Assembly (NCBI GenBank): GCA_022768005.1
Contig: JALEMF010000020.1
Location: forward strand, 1-49,811
Length of the DNA: 49,811 bases
From: Bacteroidales bacterium
GTDB lineage: Bacteria; Bacteroidota; Bacteroidia; Bacteroidales; Muribaculaceae
Direction: 5' to 3'
This document shows positions 33,853 to 41,056 of the stretch, in pieces. Under the pieces are notes generated by a model. The model did not search any database and had not been told where the DNA came from. It was given only the letters and a program-made list of their open reading frames with translations. A program made the translations under genes and the position numbers. Each line of letters begins with the position of its first letter. Position 1 is the first letter of the stretch.

Positions 33853-34863
33853 ATGAAAACCATAAAATACTTTTTCACTGTCATAATCCTTTTTTCTCTC
33901 ACTGCGTGCCACAGCGTGAAAGAATTCGAAAACGATCCGAAAGGAAATTTTGATGCGCTATGGACTATCATTGACGAACATTACTGCTTCTTTGAGCAGA
34001 AAGGTATTGACTGGGACGAAGTTTACAAAGAATATTCCAGACAAATATCACCTGAAATGTCACAGCGCGAACTCTTCAACGTCTGCGCTGCCATGCTTGA
34101 CGAACTGAAAGACGGACACGTCAATTTGACCGCAAGCTTTGACGTCTCCCGTTACAACAAATGGTGGAGCGACTACCCGCAGAACTACGACGAACGGCTC
34201 GTGGAAGAACATTACTTCAACTTCGGACTACATCAAGCTTCAGGAATGAAATACGGCGTGCTGCAAGAAAACATCGGATACATACGCTACGCTTCTTTCT
34301 CATCACCATTAGGAGAAGGAAACCTTGATGCCGCACTGAGCTATCTCGCTACTTGCCAAGGACTTATAATCGACGTAAGAGATAACGGAGGCGGTGACAT
34401 CACAAACGTTGACAAATTCGTAGCCAGATTTATCACTGAAAGACATCTGATGGGCTATCTTATCCACAAGAAAGGACCTGCACACAACGATTTTTCCGAC
34501 CCCTATCCGTACTATATTGACCCTGCACCGACAGGAAGAATAATGTGGGGAAAACCGGTAGTAGTACTTACGAATCGCTCCACATTCAGTGCCGCGAACA
34601 ACTTTGTATCCGTAATGAAATCATTGCCACAAGTAATAATCGCAGGCGACAAGACAGGCGGCGGCTCCGGTATGCCATTCACATCAGAAATACCTATCGG
34701 TTGGGGCATAAGATTCTCCGCATGCTCAGTCCTTGACAGCAACGGTAATATCACAGAGTACGGCATAGACCCCACTGAAGGCTGCAAAATCGACTTAGAT
34801 AAAGACCTCGCTGCCGCAGGCATTGACACTATGCTTGAAAAAGCCATCACCCTATTCAAGTAA
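33853..34863 (+). CDS. S41 family peptidase lipoprotein (C-terminal-processing-protease type)
   Basis: This 336-residue protein has a signal peptide ending in lipobox LTAC (Cys at 19). The N-terminal helical segment FDALWTIIDEHYCFFEQKGIDW is typical of Bacteroidetes tricorn-like S41 proteins. The peptidase core includes IDVRDNGGGD, the nucleophile Ser in RSTFSAANNF and GDKTGGGSGMPF. No clear PDZ domain is visible between the helical part and the core, so this is a compact member. It should act in the periplasm or outer membrane, degrading or processing exported proteins. It is probably cotranscribed with parC and the DUF3316 gene (gap 59 bp). A repeat copy lies just beyond its stop. Confidence 0.85.
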   Translation: MKTIKYFFTVIILFSLTACHSVKEFENDPKGNFDALWTIIDEHYCFFEQKGIDWDEVYKEYSRQISPEMSQRELFNVCAAMLDELKDGHVNLTASFDVSRYNKWWSDYPQNYDERLVEEHYFNFGLHQASGMKYGVLQENIGYIRYASFSSPLGEGNLDAALSYLATCQGLIIDVRDNGGGDITNVDKFVARFITERHLMGYLIHKKGPAHNDFSDPYPYYIDPAPTGRIMWGKPVVVLTNRSTFSAANNFVSVMKSLPQVIIAGDKTGGGSGMPFTSEIPIGWGIRFSACSVLDSNGNITEYGIDPTEGCKIDLDKDLAAAGIDTMLEKAITLFK

Positions 34864-34916
34864 GCAAAAACTATATTTCTTTCTGTCCTCTATTACATAA
34901 AATGTTCCGCCAAAAG

Positions 34917-35047
34917 AAAAGCCTCGGCAAGGCTTAGTCTGTCAGAAACACCGTATAAGCGAAGCGCCATGCGGTGATAAGCAACACACACCCATTTCGC
35001 ACATCAATGTGTGCGGTCTGTGGTATATGCCGTGACTTGATTTATAA
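34917..35047 (+). repeat. Modular hairpin repeat, copy E (full)
   Basis: Hairpin 1 is AAGCC/GGCTT (34919-34923 with 34931-34935) followed by CTGT (34939-34942). Hairpin 2 has outer stem CACCG/CGGTG (34949-34953 with 34972-34976), and its inner arm is shortened to GC-GAA-GC. Hairpin 3 is GCACA/TGTGC (34999-35003 with 35010-35014) followed by GGTCTGT. The inner-arm shortening is symmetric, preserving pairing. It lies between convergent genes. Confidence 0.85.
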
Positions 35048-35055
35048 GTTAGTGG

Positions 35056-35709
35056 CTACACGGACAGCGTTAATTTCAGCATCTTATTTTCAGAAATCAG
35101 CATTAAGTCGTCCATTAAAGCAGGCACTAACTTGGCGAGGTCGTACTTGAAGTATTCGAAAATAGGATTGACGAACTTGTGAGTTGTCTTGTTGCTGACC
35201 TCCGTTTTCATACTTTGTGCCGCACGGATAAAGATTGATGCAAGATATTCAAGCGTCTCTGGACGTTCTTCTTCATCAAATGATTTAACAGTCTCAATAT
35301 TCAAGCACAAATCTTCAATTTTAGTTACACTGATAGGCTCTCCGTCATTACCAATCACGATAAATTCGCCGTCATCGGTAGTGGCTATAATATTTCCTGA
35401 ATCATTCACCCTGAAACTCTGCACATCAATTAACTTCACTTCCATCGGTGCTACCGTGTTTTCATCAGCAAGATATATAACGGCATTAGCTACCATATCA
35501 TCAATCCAAATATCAAAGTCACGACCGAAATGAAGAACCTCCACTTCCGGATTGCGGCGATTTTCCACTACGGACAAATCCTCCGCAAAGTGAAATAATC
35601 GGTCAAGAAACTGAATGGGAAAAAATAAATCCTCATTCATATCATAGTTATCGGCACGTCTGAGATGGTTACCGAGATGCGTCTCAAGAGTTTCGTAATC
35701 TGCAAACAT
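35056..35709 (-). CDS. Protein of unknown function, 217 residues
   Basis: There is no signal peptide or membrane segment, so it is likely cytoplasmic. The sequence is acidic, beginning MFADYETLETHLGNHLRRA, with a strand-rich middle (EVKLIDVQSFRVNDSGNIIATTDDGEF-like) and a helical end (LVPALMDDLMLISENKM). I do not recognise a family. It is a single-gene unit on the - strand between the S41 protease gene (convergent) and the DegT aminotransferase gene (divergent). On its upstream side a - strand TAACTTCG (35733-35740) could be a weak -7 element. It is a complete, well-formed open frame with codon use like its neighbours, so I take it as a real gene. Confidence 0.6.
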   Translation of the reverse strand: MFADYETLETHLGNHLRRADNYDMNEDLFFPIQFLDRLFHFAEDLSVVENRRNPEVEVLHFGRDFDIWIDDMVANAVIYLADENTVAPMEVKLIDVQSFRVNDSGNIIATTDDGEFIVIGNDGEPISVTKIEDLCLNIETVKSFDEEERPETLEYLASIFIRAAQSMKTEVSNKTTHKFVNPIFEYFKYDLAKLVPALMDDLMLISENKMLKLTLSV

Positions 35710-35787
35710 AATTACTTTGTGTTAAGTCTGTGCGAAGTTACTGAATAATATTCAAAGATAATCATATACACTGTAAAAAAAAAATTG

Positions 35788-35795
35788 TAATTTTG
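35788..35795 (+). promoter_or_regulatory. -7 element for the aminotransferase/HAD/phosphoglycosyltransferase genes
   Basis: TAATTTTG in the context TTGTAATTTTGCGTG lies 25 bp upstream of the ATG at 35821. No convincing -33 element. Confidence 0.6.
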
Positions 35796-35820
35796 CGTGA
35801 TTTTAAAAATGTAGATATTT

Positions 35821-36954
35821 ATGGAGAAGCGTATTTTGTTGTCACTTGCCCACATGGGAGGCAATGAACAGAAATATATCGATGAAGCCTTCAAAGAAAG
35901 TTGGGTTGTGCCACTCGGACCGAACGTTGACGAATTCGAACGTCGTCTGTGCAAGTTTACTAAAGCAAAAAACGTCGTTGCACTTAGTGCAGGTACTGCT
36001 GCTATTCACCTTGGACTGCTGATGCTCGGCGTTGGTCCCGGCGATGAAGTGCTGTGTCAGTCTTTTACCTTTGCAGCAAGTGTCAACCCGGTAAAATATT
36101 TGGGTGCAAATCCGGTGTTTATTGACTCTGAAAAAGACAGTTGGAATATTGACCCGGAACTCCTTGAAAAAGCAATCATTGACCGTAAAAAAATCACCGG
36201 TAAATATCCTAAGGCCATAATCCCCGTTCACCTATACGGTATGCCTGCTAAAATTGATGAAGTTATTGCCATTGCTGATAAATACGAAATTCCGGTAATG
36301 GAAGACGCCGCTGAAGCTCTCGGCTCACTTTACGACGGTAAGGCTTGCGGCACATTCGGCAAATACGGTGCATTGAGTTTTAACGGTAATAAGATAATCA
36401 CCACATCAGGTGGCGGCGCTCTTATCTGTCCTGACGAAGAAAGTGCGAAAAGAGTGCTGTTTTACGCCACACAAGCACGTGAGAACCGGCCGTACTATTA
36501 CCACGAACATATCGGCTACAATTACCGATTGAGCAACATCTCTGCCGGCATAGGCTGCGGACAGATGGAAGTGCTTCAAGAGCATATTGACCGCCGCAGA
36601 CAGATTCACGGTCTTTACACTGAAGCCTTCAAAGGTCACAAATACATCACCGTACACCAAAATCCTTCTGAAAAGTATAATTCGAACTTCTGGCTTTCCA
36701 CTATTACACTTTCTAATGATTCACCCGTTACCGCCGATGAGATAAGGCTCCTTCTTGCCGAGCATAATATAGAATCACGATTACTGTGGAGACCTATGCA
36801 TATTCAACCGATTTACAAAGACTGTCCTTTCTACGGCACAGGAGTGTCAGAAGACCTCTTTAATCGCGGATTATGCCTGCCAAGCGGGTCTTCACTTACC
36901 GACGAAGATATAAACACTGTCATCACTTGCATTAAGAGCGCATTTGAAAAATAA
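35821..36954 (+). CDS. DegT/DnrJ/EryC1/StrS family PLP-dependent sugar aminotransferase
   Basis: This 377-residue protein has full-length family features: the ALSAGTAAIHLGL substrate loop (54-66), the QSFTFAASVNP strand, the EDAAEALGS segment and the PLP Lys191 in SFNGNKIITTSGGG. It transfers an amino group from glutamate to a 4-keto or 3-keto nucleotide sugar. The sequence layout is closest to UDP-4-amino-sugar makers of the PglE/PseC type, but the exact sugar cannot be told. In Porphyromonas, the related PorR is needed for A-LPS, the anchor for T9SS cargo, so a role in the glycan part of surface anchoring is possible. It is followed, with an 11-bp overlap, by a HAD gene and then a WecA-like transferase, which together suggest an amino-sugar glycan pathway. 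Confidence 0.88.
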   Translation: MEKRILLSLAHMGGNEQKYIDEAFKESWVVPLGPNVDEFERRLCKFTKAKNVVALSAGTAAIHLGLLMLGVGPGDEVLCQSFTFAASVNPVKYLGANPVFIDSEKDSWNIDPELLEKAIIDRKKITGKYPKAIIPVHLYGMPAKIDEVIAIADKYEIPVMEDAAEALGSLYDGKACGTFGKYGALSFNGNKIITTSGGGALICPDEESAKRVLFYATQARENRPYYYHEHIGYNYRLSNISAGIGCGQMEVLQEHIDRRRQIHGLYTEAFKGHKYITVHQNPSEKYNSNFWLSTITLSNDSPVTADEIRLLLAEHNIESRLLWRPMHIQPIYKDCPFYGTGVSEDLFNRGLCLPSGSSLTDEDINTVITCIKSAFEK

Positions 36955-37594
36955 CACAGTCATAGCATTTGACTTGGACGATACGCTTTACAAAGAAAGA
37001 GACTACGTCCTCGCTGCGTATCGCTTGATTTTAGAACGGTACGGCGATTACGTGGCTGATAACGTAAAAAGTGCATTCTTGTCAATTGCAAAACCTTACG
37101 AAGCATTTGAATACTTTTGCAGACAAGTGCCGCAAGCCGATATTGAAGATATCAAGTTTTTGTATCGCTCCGGAAATATTCCGCTTGAGGATACCGAAGG
37201 AGCGATACCCTTGCTTGAATATCTGAAATCTTACGGATATATTACAGCAGTTATCACTGACGGATTCTCCGCCAGGCAAAGGGCTAAACTTTCAAGCCTC
37301 GGAATTGACAACCTTATTGATGCAGTTATCATCTCCGAAGAAACAGGATTTGACAAACACACACCCGAGCCTTTCCTCGGATTAATGGAAATAAATCCTG
37401 ATGCAGAACGATTCTATTACATCGGTGATAATCCGGATAAGGACTTTTATTACCCAAACATTATGGGTTGGCACACAGTCATGATTTTGGACAACTATAA
37501 TTACAATATTCACATTCAACACACTTTACTTAACCCTTCATTTTCCGCAAAGACAATAGTAACTTCACTCTCCGCTGTCAAACACCTGCTCTGA
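36944..37594 (+). CDS. HAD-superfamily phosphatase, TTG start
   Basis: This 216-residue protein has motif I FDLDDTLY (nucleophile Asp10, acid/base Asp12), motif II VITDG (Thr) and motif IV YIGDNPDKDFY. It is a cap-type HAD hydrolase related to 5'-nucleotidase or sugar-phosphate phosphatases. No ATG fits: an in-frame stop lies at 36911-36913 and motif I begins seven codons after the TTG at 36944. The TTG is preceded by AAGAG and overlaps the aminotransferase stop by 11 bp, so coupling is expected. The likely substrate is a sugar phosphate or nucleotide sugar intermediate of the adjacent glycan pathway, inferred from position. Confidence 0.82.
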   Translation: MKNNTVIAFDLDDTLYKERDYVLAAYRLILERYGDYVADNVKSAFLSIAKPYEAFEYFCRQVPQADIEDIKFLYRSGNIPLEDTEGAIPLLEYLKSYGYITAVITDGFSARQRAKLSSLGIDNLIDAVIISEETGFDKHTPEPFLGLMEINPDAERFYYIGDNPDKDFYYPNIMGWHTVMILDNYNYNIHIQHTLLNPSFSAKTIVTSLSAVKHLL

Positions 37595-37599
37595 TAATT

Positions 37600-38598
37600 A
37601 TGGAAACTACTACGTATTATATCATTATTGCGGCAATAATGCTCTGTCTTGAAGCATTATATATACCCTTAGGCAAAAAACTCGGTATAGGTGCTGACGT
37701 CAATCATCGCTCCTCACATAAGGCACGCACCCTGACATGCGGCGGATACATATTTTACGTAGCGGCATTGCTATGCGCCTTTTTATACCCGTCACCGGCA
37801 AATTACAGCATTGTCAAAATGCTTGTATGCGGTGGAATACTGTTTTTAATTTCACTTGCCGATGATATAAAAGAAGTAAGCCCGGTCACTCGCTTGATAT
37901 GCCATACGGCAGTAGCAGCAGTAATTTTCTTCCCGGTGGCACAAGAAGGACATTTTGACATATTCCTGATACTGATGATATGCAGCGTAGGCTGCATAAA
38001 CGGCTTTAACTTTATGGACGGAATAAACGGTATGATGGGATTATATTCCGTAGTAACACTGTCTTCCATCTACTATTTGTACAGCAGCAGCCCTCATACA
38101 CCGCTGCTATCACTCTATATGCCGTACATAGCTACACTCATTATAGCATCAATAGTCTTTTGCTTTTTTAATTTCAGAAAGAAAGCACTGTTTTTCTCAG
38201 GCGACGTCGGATCAATAGTATTAGGCTTTTTTATCGCCGTTTTCATCACACACTATATTATAACCACTGCAGAAGCATCATCAATAGTAATCTTGATAGT
38301 ATATGCCGTTGACACATCGCTCACCATCATTCAACGCCTGTTCATGGGTGCAAACATATTAACCCCTCACCGCCTGCACCTCTATCAGGCACTGACGAAT
38401 AAAAAGGGCTTGCAACACCGCACCGTATCACTATACTATGCCACTGCACAATTACTCATCAATATAGGATACTTCCTAACATCAAAGGATTACAAATGGA
38501 CTTACACCATCATAATAACAATGATTGTAGCAAGCGTCTATTTTATCCTAAAACGAAATATTTCCCCAAGAAACAAAATATCACAGGACAAACAGTAG
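37600..38598 (+). CDS. Polyprenyl-phosphate phosphoglycosyltransferase, WecA/MraY-type (GT4-like)
   Basis: This 332-residue protein has about ten membrane segments. Family motifs include LADDIKE (the Asp-Asp pair in the first cytoplasmic loop, catalytic in MraY/WecA), NGFNFMDGINGM (substrate-binding Asn/Asp), FFSGDVGS and LTPHRLHLYQAL (the His motif that distinguishes nucleotide-sugar specificity). It transfers HexNAc-1-phosphate or a similar sugar phosphate to undecaprenyl phosphate, starting O-antigen-like or glycoprotein glycan synthesis on the inner membrane. The usual RxxHxxPTPRGGG region reads RSSHKARTLTCGGYIF here, a deviation. It begins 5 bp after the HAD gene. With the aminotransferase it forms a three-gene amino-sugar/glycan unit. 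Confidence 0.88.
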   Translation: METTTYYIIIAAIMLCLEALYIPLGKKLGIGADVNHRSSHKARTLTCGGYIFYVAALLCAFLYPSPANYSIVKMLVCGGILFLISLADDIKEVSPVTRLICHTAVAAVIFFPVAQEGHFDIFLILMICSVGCINGFNFMDGINGMMGLYSVVTLSSIYYLYSSSPHTPLLSLYMPYIATLIIASIVFCFFNFRKKALFFSGDVGSIVLGFFIAVFITHYIITTAEASSIVILIVYAVDTSLTIIQRLFMGANILTPHRLHLYQALTNKKGLQHRTVSLYYATAQLLINIGYFLTSKDYKWTYTIIITMIVASVYFILKRNISPRNKISQDKQ

Positions 38599-38611
38599 TT
38601 CATCTTAAAGA

Positions 38612-38770
38612 ACCAGAGCGGTACTCTGTCTGTAATAAACGCCGTATAAGCACTTAATGCGCAAGTATTTAGTACTTATCCTGAGATACTTACAGCCAAA
38701 AATCTCCGACTTTCCTTGAAGATGTTGTCTTTTCATCTAATGTGTTGTCAATTTTAAATGAAAGAGCCGT
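38612..38770 (-). repeat. Modular hairpin repeat, copy F (inverted relative to copy D)
   Basis: The left part on the + strand has a short hairpin followed by GTCTGTAATAAACGCCGTATAAGCACTTAATGC. The right part (38680-38770) is the inverse of copy D's left flank: CCTGAG.TACTTACA, TCT..GACTTT.CTTGAAG, GATGTTGTCTTTT and TTTTAAATGAAAGAGCCGT are common to both. The copy carries core sequence in both orientations, so it looks like a back-to-back partial dimer. It fills the gap between the phosphoglycosyltransferase and cysK. Confidence 0.78.
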
Positions 38771-38806
38771 ACCCTTTCATTCATCTCAAAATATTCTGTT
38801 AAAATT

Positions 38807-38838
38807 TTTGCATAACTTAATATTGTTTCATAAATTTG
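38807..38838 (+). promoter_or_regulatory. Promoter of cysK
   Basis: The -33 TTTG is at 38807-38810 and the -7 TAAATTTG at 38831-38838, with a 20-bp spacer and 49 bp to the ATG at 38888. Confidence 0.75.
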
Positions 38839-38887
38839 TGGCGTAAAACTAAGAGAAAACTGAATAATAACGCGAAACTGTATTTTT

Positions 38888-39817
38888 ATGCAGAGGGTTT
38901 ACAAAAGCCTAACAGAACTTGTAGGCAAAACTCCGATGTTGGAGTTATCAAAAATTGAAAAAGAACTTGGTCTTAAAGCAAGACTGATAGTCAAAATAGA
39001 AGCTTTCAATCCCGGTGGTAGTGTAAAGGACCGTGTTGCACTTAACATGATTGAAAATGCCGAGAAAAGCGGCAAACTCAAAGAAGGCGGTGTAATCATT
39101 GAACCTACCAGCGGTAACACCGGTATCGGCTTGGCTTGGGTTGCTGCCGTAAAGGGATACAAAACTATCCTCACCATGCCGGAAACGATGAGCGTAGAAC
39201 GTCAAAAATTACTTAAGGCTTACGGTGCTGAAATTGTTCTTACACCGGGTGCTGCCGGTATGAAAGGCGCTATCGCCAAAGCAGAAGAATTACTCAAAGA
39301 AACTCCCGGCGGCATTATATTGCAGCAATTTGAAAATCCCGCTAATCCTGAAATCCATTATGCTACTACTGCCGAAGAAGTTTATGCCGATACTGAAGGC
39401 GCTGTAGATGTATTCGTTGCAGGTGTGGGAACAGGTGGTACTGTCAGCGGCACCGCAAAGAAACTTAAGGAATACAAGGCAAGTGTAAAGGCAATCGCAG
39501 TAGAACCGGCTTCTTCTCCGGTACTTGAAGGCGGTAAGCCGGGACCACACAAGATTCAAGGTATCGGTGCAGGTTTTGTACCTAAAAACTTTGATGCAGC
39601 CGTAGTTGATGAAATCGTGGCAGTGGCAAACGAAGACGCATTCGCAGGTGCAAGAATGCTTGCAAAGCATGAAGGACTCCTCGTGGGTATTTCTTCCGGT
39701 GCATCATTCTTTGCTGCACTCCAAGAGGCTAAAAAAGAGGAGAATGTCGGTAAAACTATCGTTGCTCTTCTTCCTGACACGGGTGAAAGATATTTATCAA
39801 CAGCCTTATTTGAATAG
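38888..39817 (+). CDS. cysK: Cysteine synthase A (O-acetylserine sulfhydrylase)
   Basis: This 309-residue PLP enzyme has Lys47 in [10 protein letters not shown] as the cofactor lysine. TSGNTGIG (about 74-81) and GTGGTVSGT (about 177-185) are the substrate and phosphate loops, and the [15 protein letters not shown] region is characteristic of CysK. It makes L-cysteine from O-acetyl-L-serine and sulfide in the cytoplasm. Length and motifs fit CysK rather than CysM or cystathionine beta-synthase. It is a single-gene unit with its own promoter and ends 37 bp before the convergent phosphopantetheinyl transferase gene. No serine acetyltransferase gene is present nearby. Residues 10-20 ([10 protein letters not shown]) show the standard N-terminal motif, supporting the chosen start. 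Confidence 0.95.
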   Translation: MQRVYKSLTELVGKTPMLELSKIEKELGLKARLIVKIEAFNPGGSVKDRVALNMIENAEKSGKLKEGGVIIEPTSGNTGIGLAWVAAVKGYKTILTMPETMSVERQKLLKAYGAEIVLTPGAAGMKGAIAKAEELLKETPGGIILQQFENPANPEIHYATTAEEVYADTEGAVDVFVAGVGTGGTVSGTAKKLKEYKASVKAIAVEPASSPVLEGGKPGPHKIQGIGAGFVPKNFDAAVVDEIVAVANEDAFAGARMLAKHEGLLVGISSGASFFAALQEAKKEENVGKTIVALLPDTGERYLSTALFE

Positions 39818-39854
39818 AGCGTATTTACTTTAATAATTTATACTTAATTAATTT

Positions 39855-40451
39855 TTACATCCACGCTATTGCCAGCGAGAAATCGTCTGTGGTGATAGTG
39901 TGGATTTTTATTTGATAAGTAGTGCCGCAATGCATCACAGTTGAGATATCATCTTTCAGAGTATCAATACTTTTAAGTGATAAATCTTTTATTCCCAGCA
40001 GTTTATACACCGCTTCCTTCACAGTCCACGCTTTGAGAAGTGCTTGTCTGTCAGATACGTTTATCGCTTCAGCTTCTCTGTCGGAAAGATATTTAGACGT
40101 TACTCTTACCAAGGATTTACTCCAATACTGAATATCAACTCCCACCCTGTGAAGTGGGGAAAAAGCAATATAGACCTTATCTTTTGAGTGCGAAATGGAA
40201 ATATTTCCGGAGTAATTCTCAATAAACGGTGCGCCCTGCTCTGTGTGTAGCAGCAAAGCATCATTGCCAAACGTATTTTTCAACAACAGACGTGTTGCGG
40301 CGATTTCAAGTCGGCGTTTTGTACTTTTAACATCTAAGATAATATCTTTTTCAGCACAAGATAATATCTGCATGGCTTCTGCAAAAGTGTTCTCGCTTAT
40401 TTCCTCGGCAACAACCGTTATATCCTTAATGCTACAATCAATATTCTCCAT
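39855..40451 (-). CDS. 4'-phosphopantetheinyl transferase superfamily protein (Sfp-like)
   Basis: This 198-residue protein has the Sfp/AcpT signature: GVDIQYW (104-110, metal-binding Asp) and AWTVKEAVYKLLG (141-153, Glu and Lys of the second motif). The first half has the pseudo-dimer partner fold with SISHSKDKVYIAF. It moves the phosphopantetheine arm from CoA to acyl or peptidyl carrier proteins. It is the last of three minus-strand genes with gldD and gldE, overlapping or abutting within 2 bp. This gldE-gldD-PPTase order occurs in other Bacteroidetes, so the link is ancient, though its sense is unclear. The target carrier could be the housekeeping ACP or a lipid-forming system; no such gene is here. 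Confidence 0.88.
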   Translation of the reverse strand: MENIDCSIKDITVVAEEISENTFAEAMQILSCAEKDIILDVKSTKRRLEIAATRLLLKNTFGNDALLLHTEQGAPFIENYSGNISISHSKDKVYIAFSPLHRVGVDIQYWSKSLVRVTSKYLSDREAEAINVSDRQALLKAWTVKEAVYKLLGIKDLSLKSIDTLKDDISTVMHCGTTYQIKIHTITTDDFSLAIAWM

Positions 40452-40453
40452 TT

Positions 40454-41056
40454 TTATCTCAAATGTTTGGCAAGGTGAATAATGTCATTGCTTACCGCAT
40501 CAATTATCGGAACAATCGAGTCAACTTTGGCAACTGCATTGCTATCAAGGAAATACAGCGAACCGCTGACAACGCAATTTCTCTGATTGGAAGAAATAAA
40601 CATTACCGGATTCGTACTTCCGCCACGGATAGTAAAAATTTTAGATTTGAAATCTGCCTCACTCTGCAAGTCAACTTGTTCAAAATCCTTACCGCCTGTG
40701 TTCAGTGATATTCTCTGCACTCGGTTTGCAATAACGTCTTGCAACTGCGACTTGCTATTACACTTGTTGACAGTGATATAGAGGTTTGCTTTGTATTTGG
40801 GATAAGAAAGAGTAATCCACCGCGTATCAGCATCAGCCACAGAGTCCGTAACAATTCGTGCAGCAGTGTTTACCTCAATATTCACATCCGGGGAAATGAC
40901 GATGGAAGAATATTGCTGCGGATAAGTATCCACTCGCGGATAAGCATACCGCCGAGGAGTAGGAGCATCGTTGCTGCAACTTGCACCTAACAGACAGATA
41001 CAAGATAAAATGAATAAAGCATAAAGACGAATTGCGAGTTTATTCATCATTTTCAT
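40454..41056 (-). CDS. gldD: Gliding motility/T9SS lipoprotein GldD
   Basis: I take the ATG at 41056, preceded by GACGAAGAA, although three more in-frame ATGs lie within 12 bp either side. The start overlaps the end of gldE by 17 bp. The protein (about 200 residues) has a signal peptide ending in lipobox GASC, and then the Pro-rich opening TPRRYAYPRVDTYPQQY typical of GldD. The middle (RWITLSYPKYKANLYITV) and end (NPVMFISSNQRNCVVSGSLYF) also fit. In Flavobacterium, GldD is required for gliding and chitin use, i.e. for T9SS function. Its partner gldE lies directly upstream. Presence of these in a probably non-gliding gut-type Bacteroidales points to secretion, not movement. Confidence 0.88.
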   Translation of the reverse strand: MKMMNKLAIRLYALFILSCICLLGASCSNDAPTPRRYAYPRVDTYPQQYSSIVISPDVNIEVNTAARIVTDSVADADTRWITLSYPKYKANLYITVNKCNSKSQLQDVIANRVQRISLNTGGKDFEQVDLQSEADFKSKIFTIRGGSTNPVMFISSNQRNCVVSGSLYFLDSNAVAKVDSIVPIIDAVSNDIIHLAKHLR

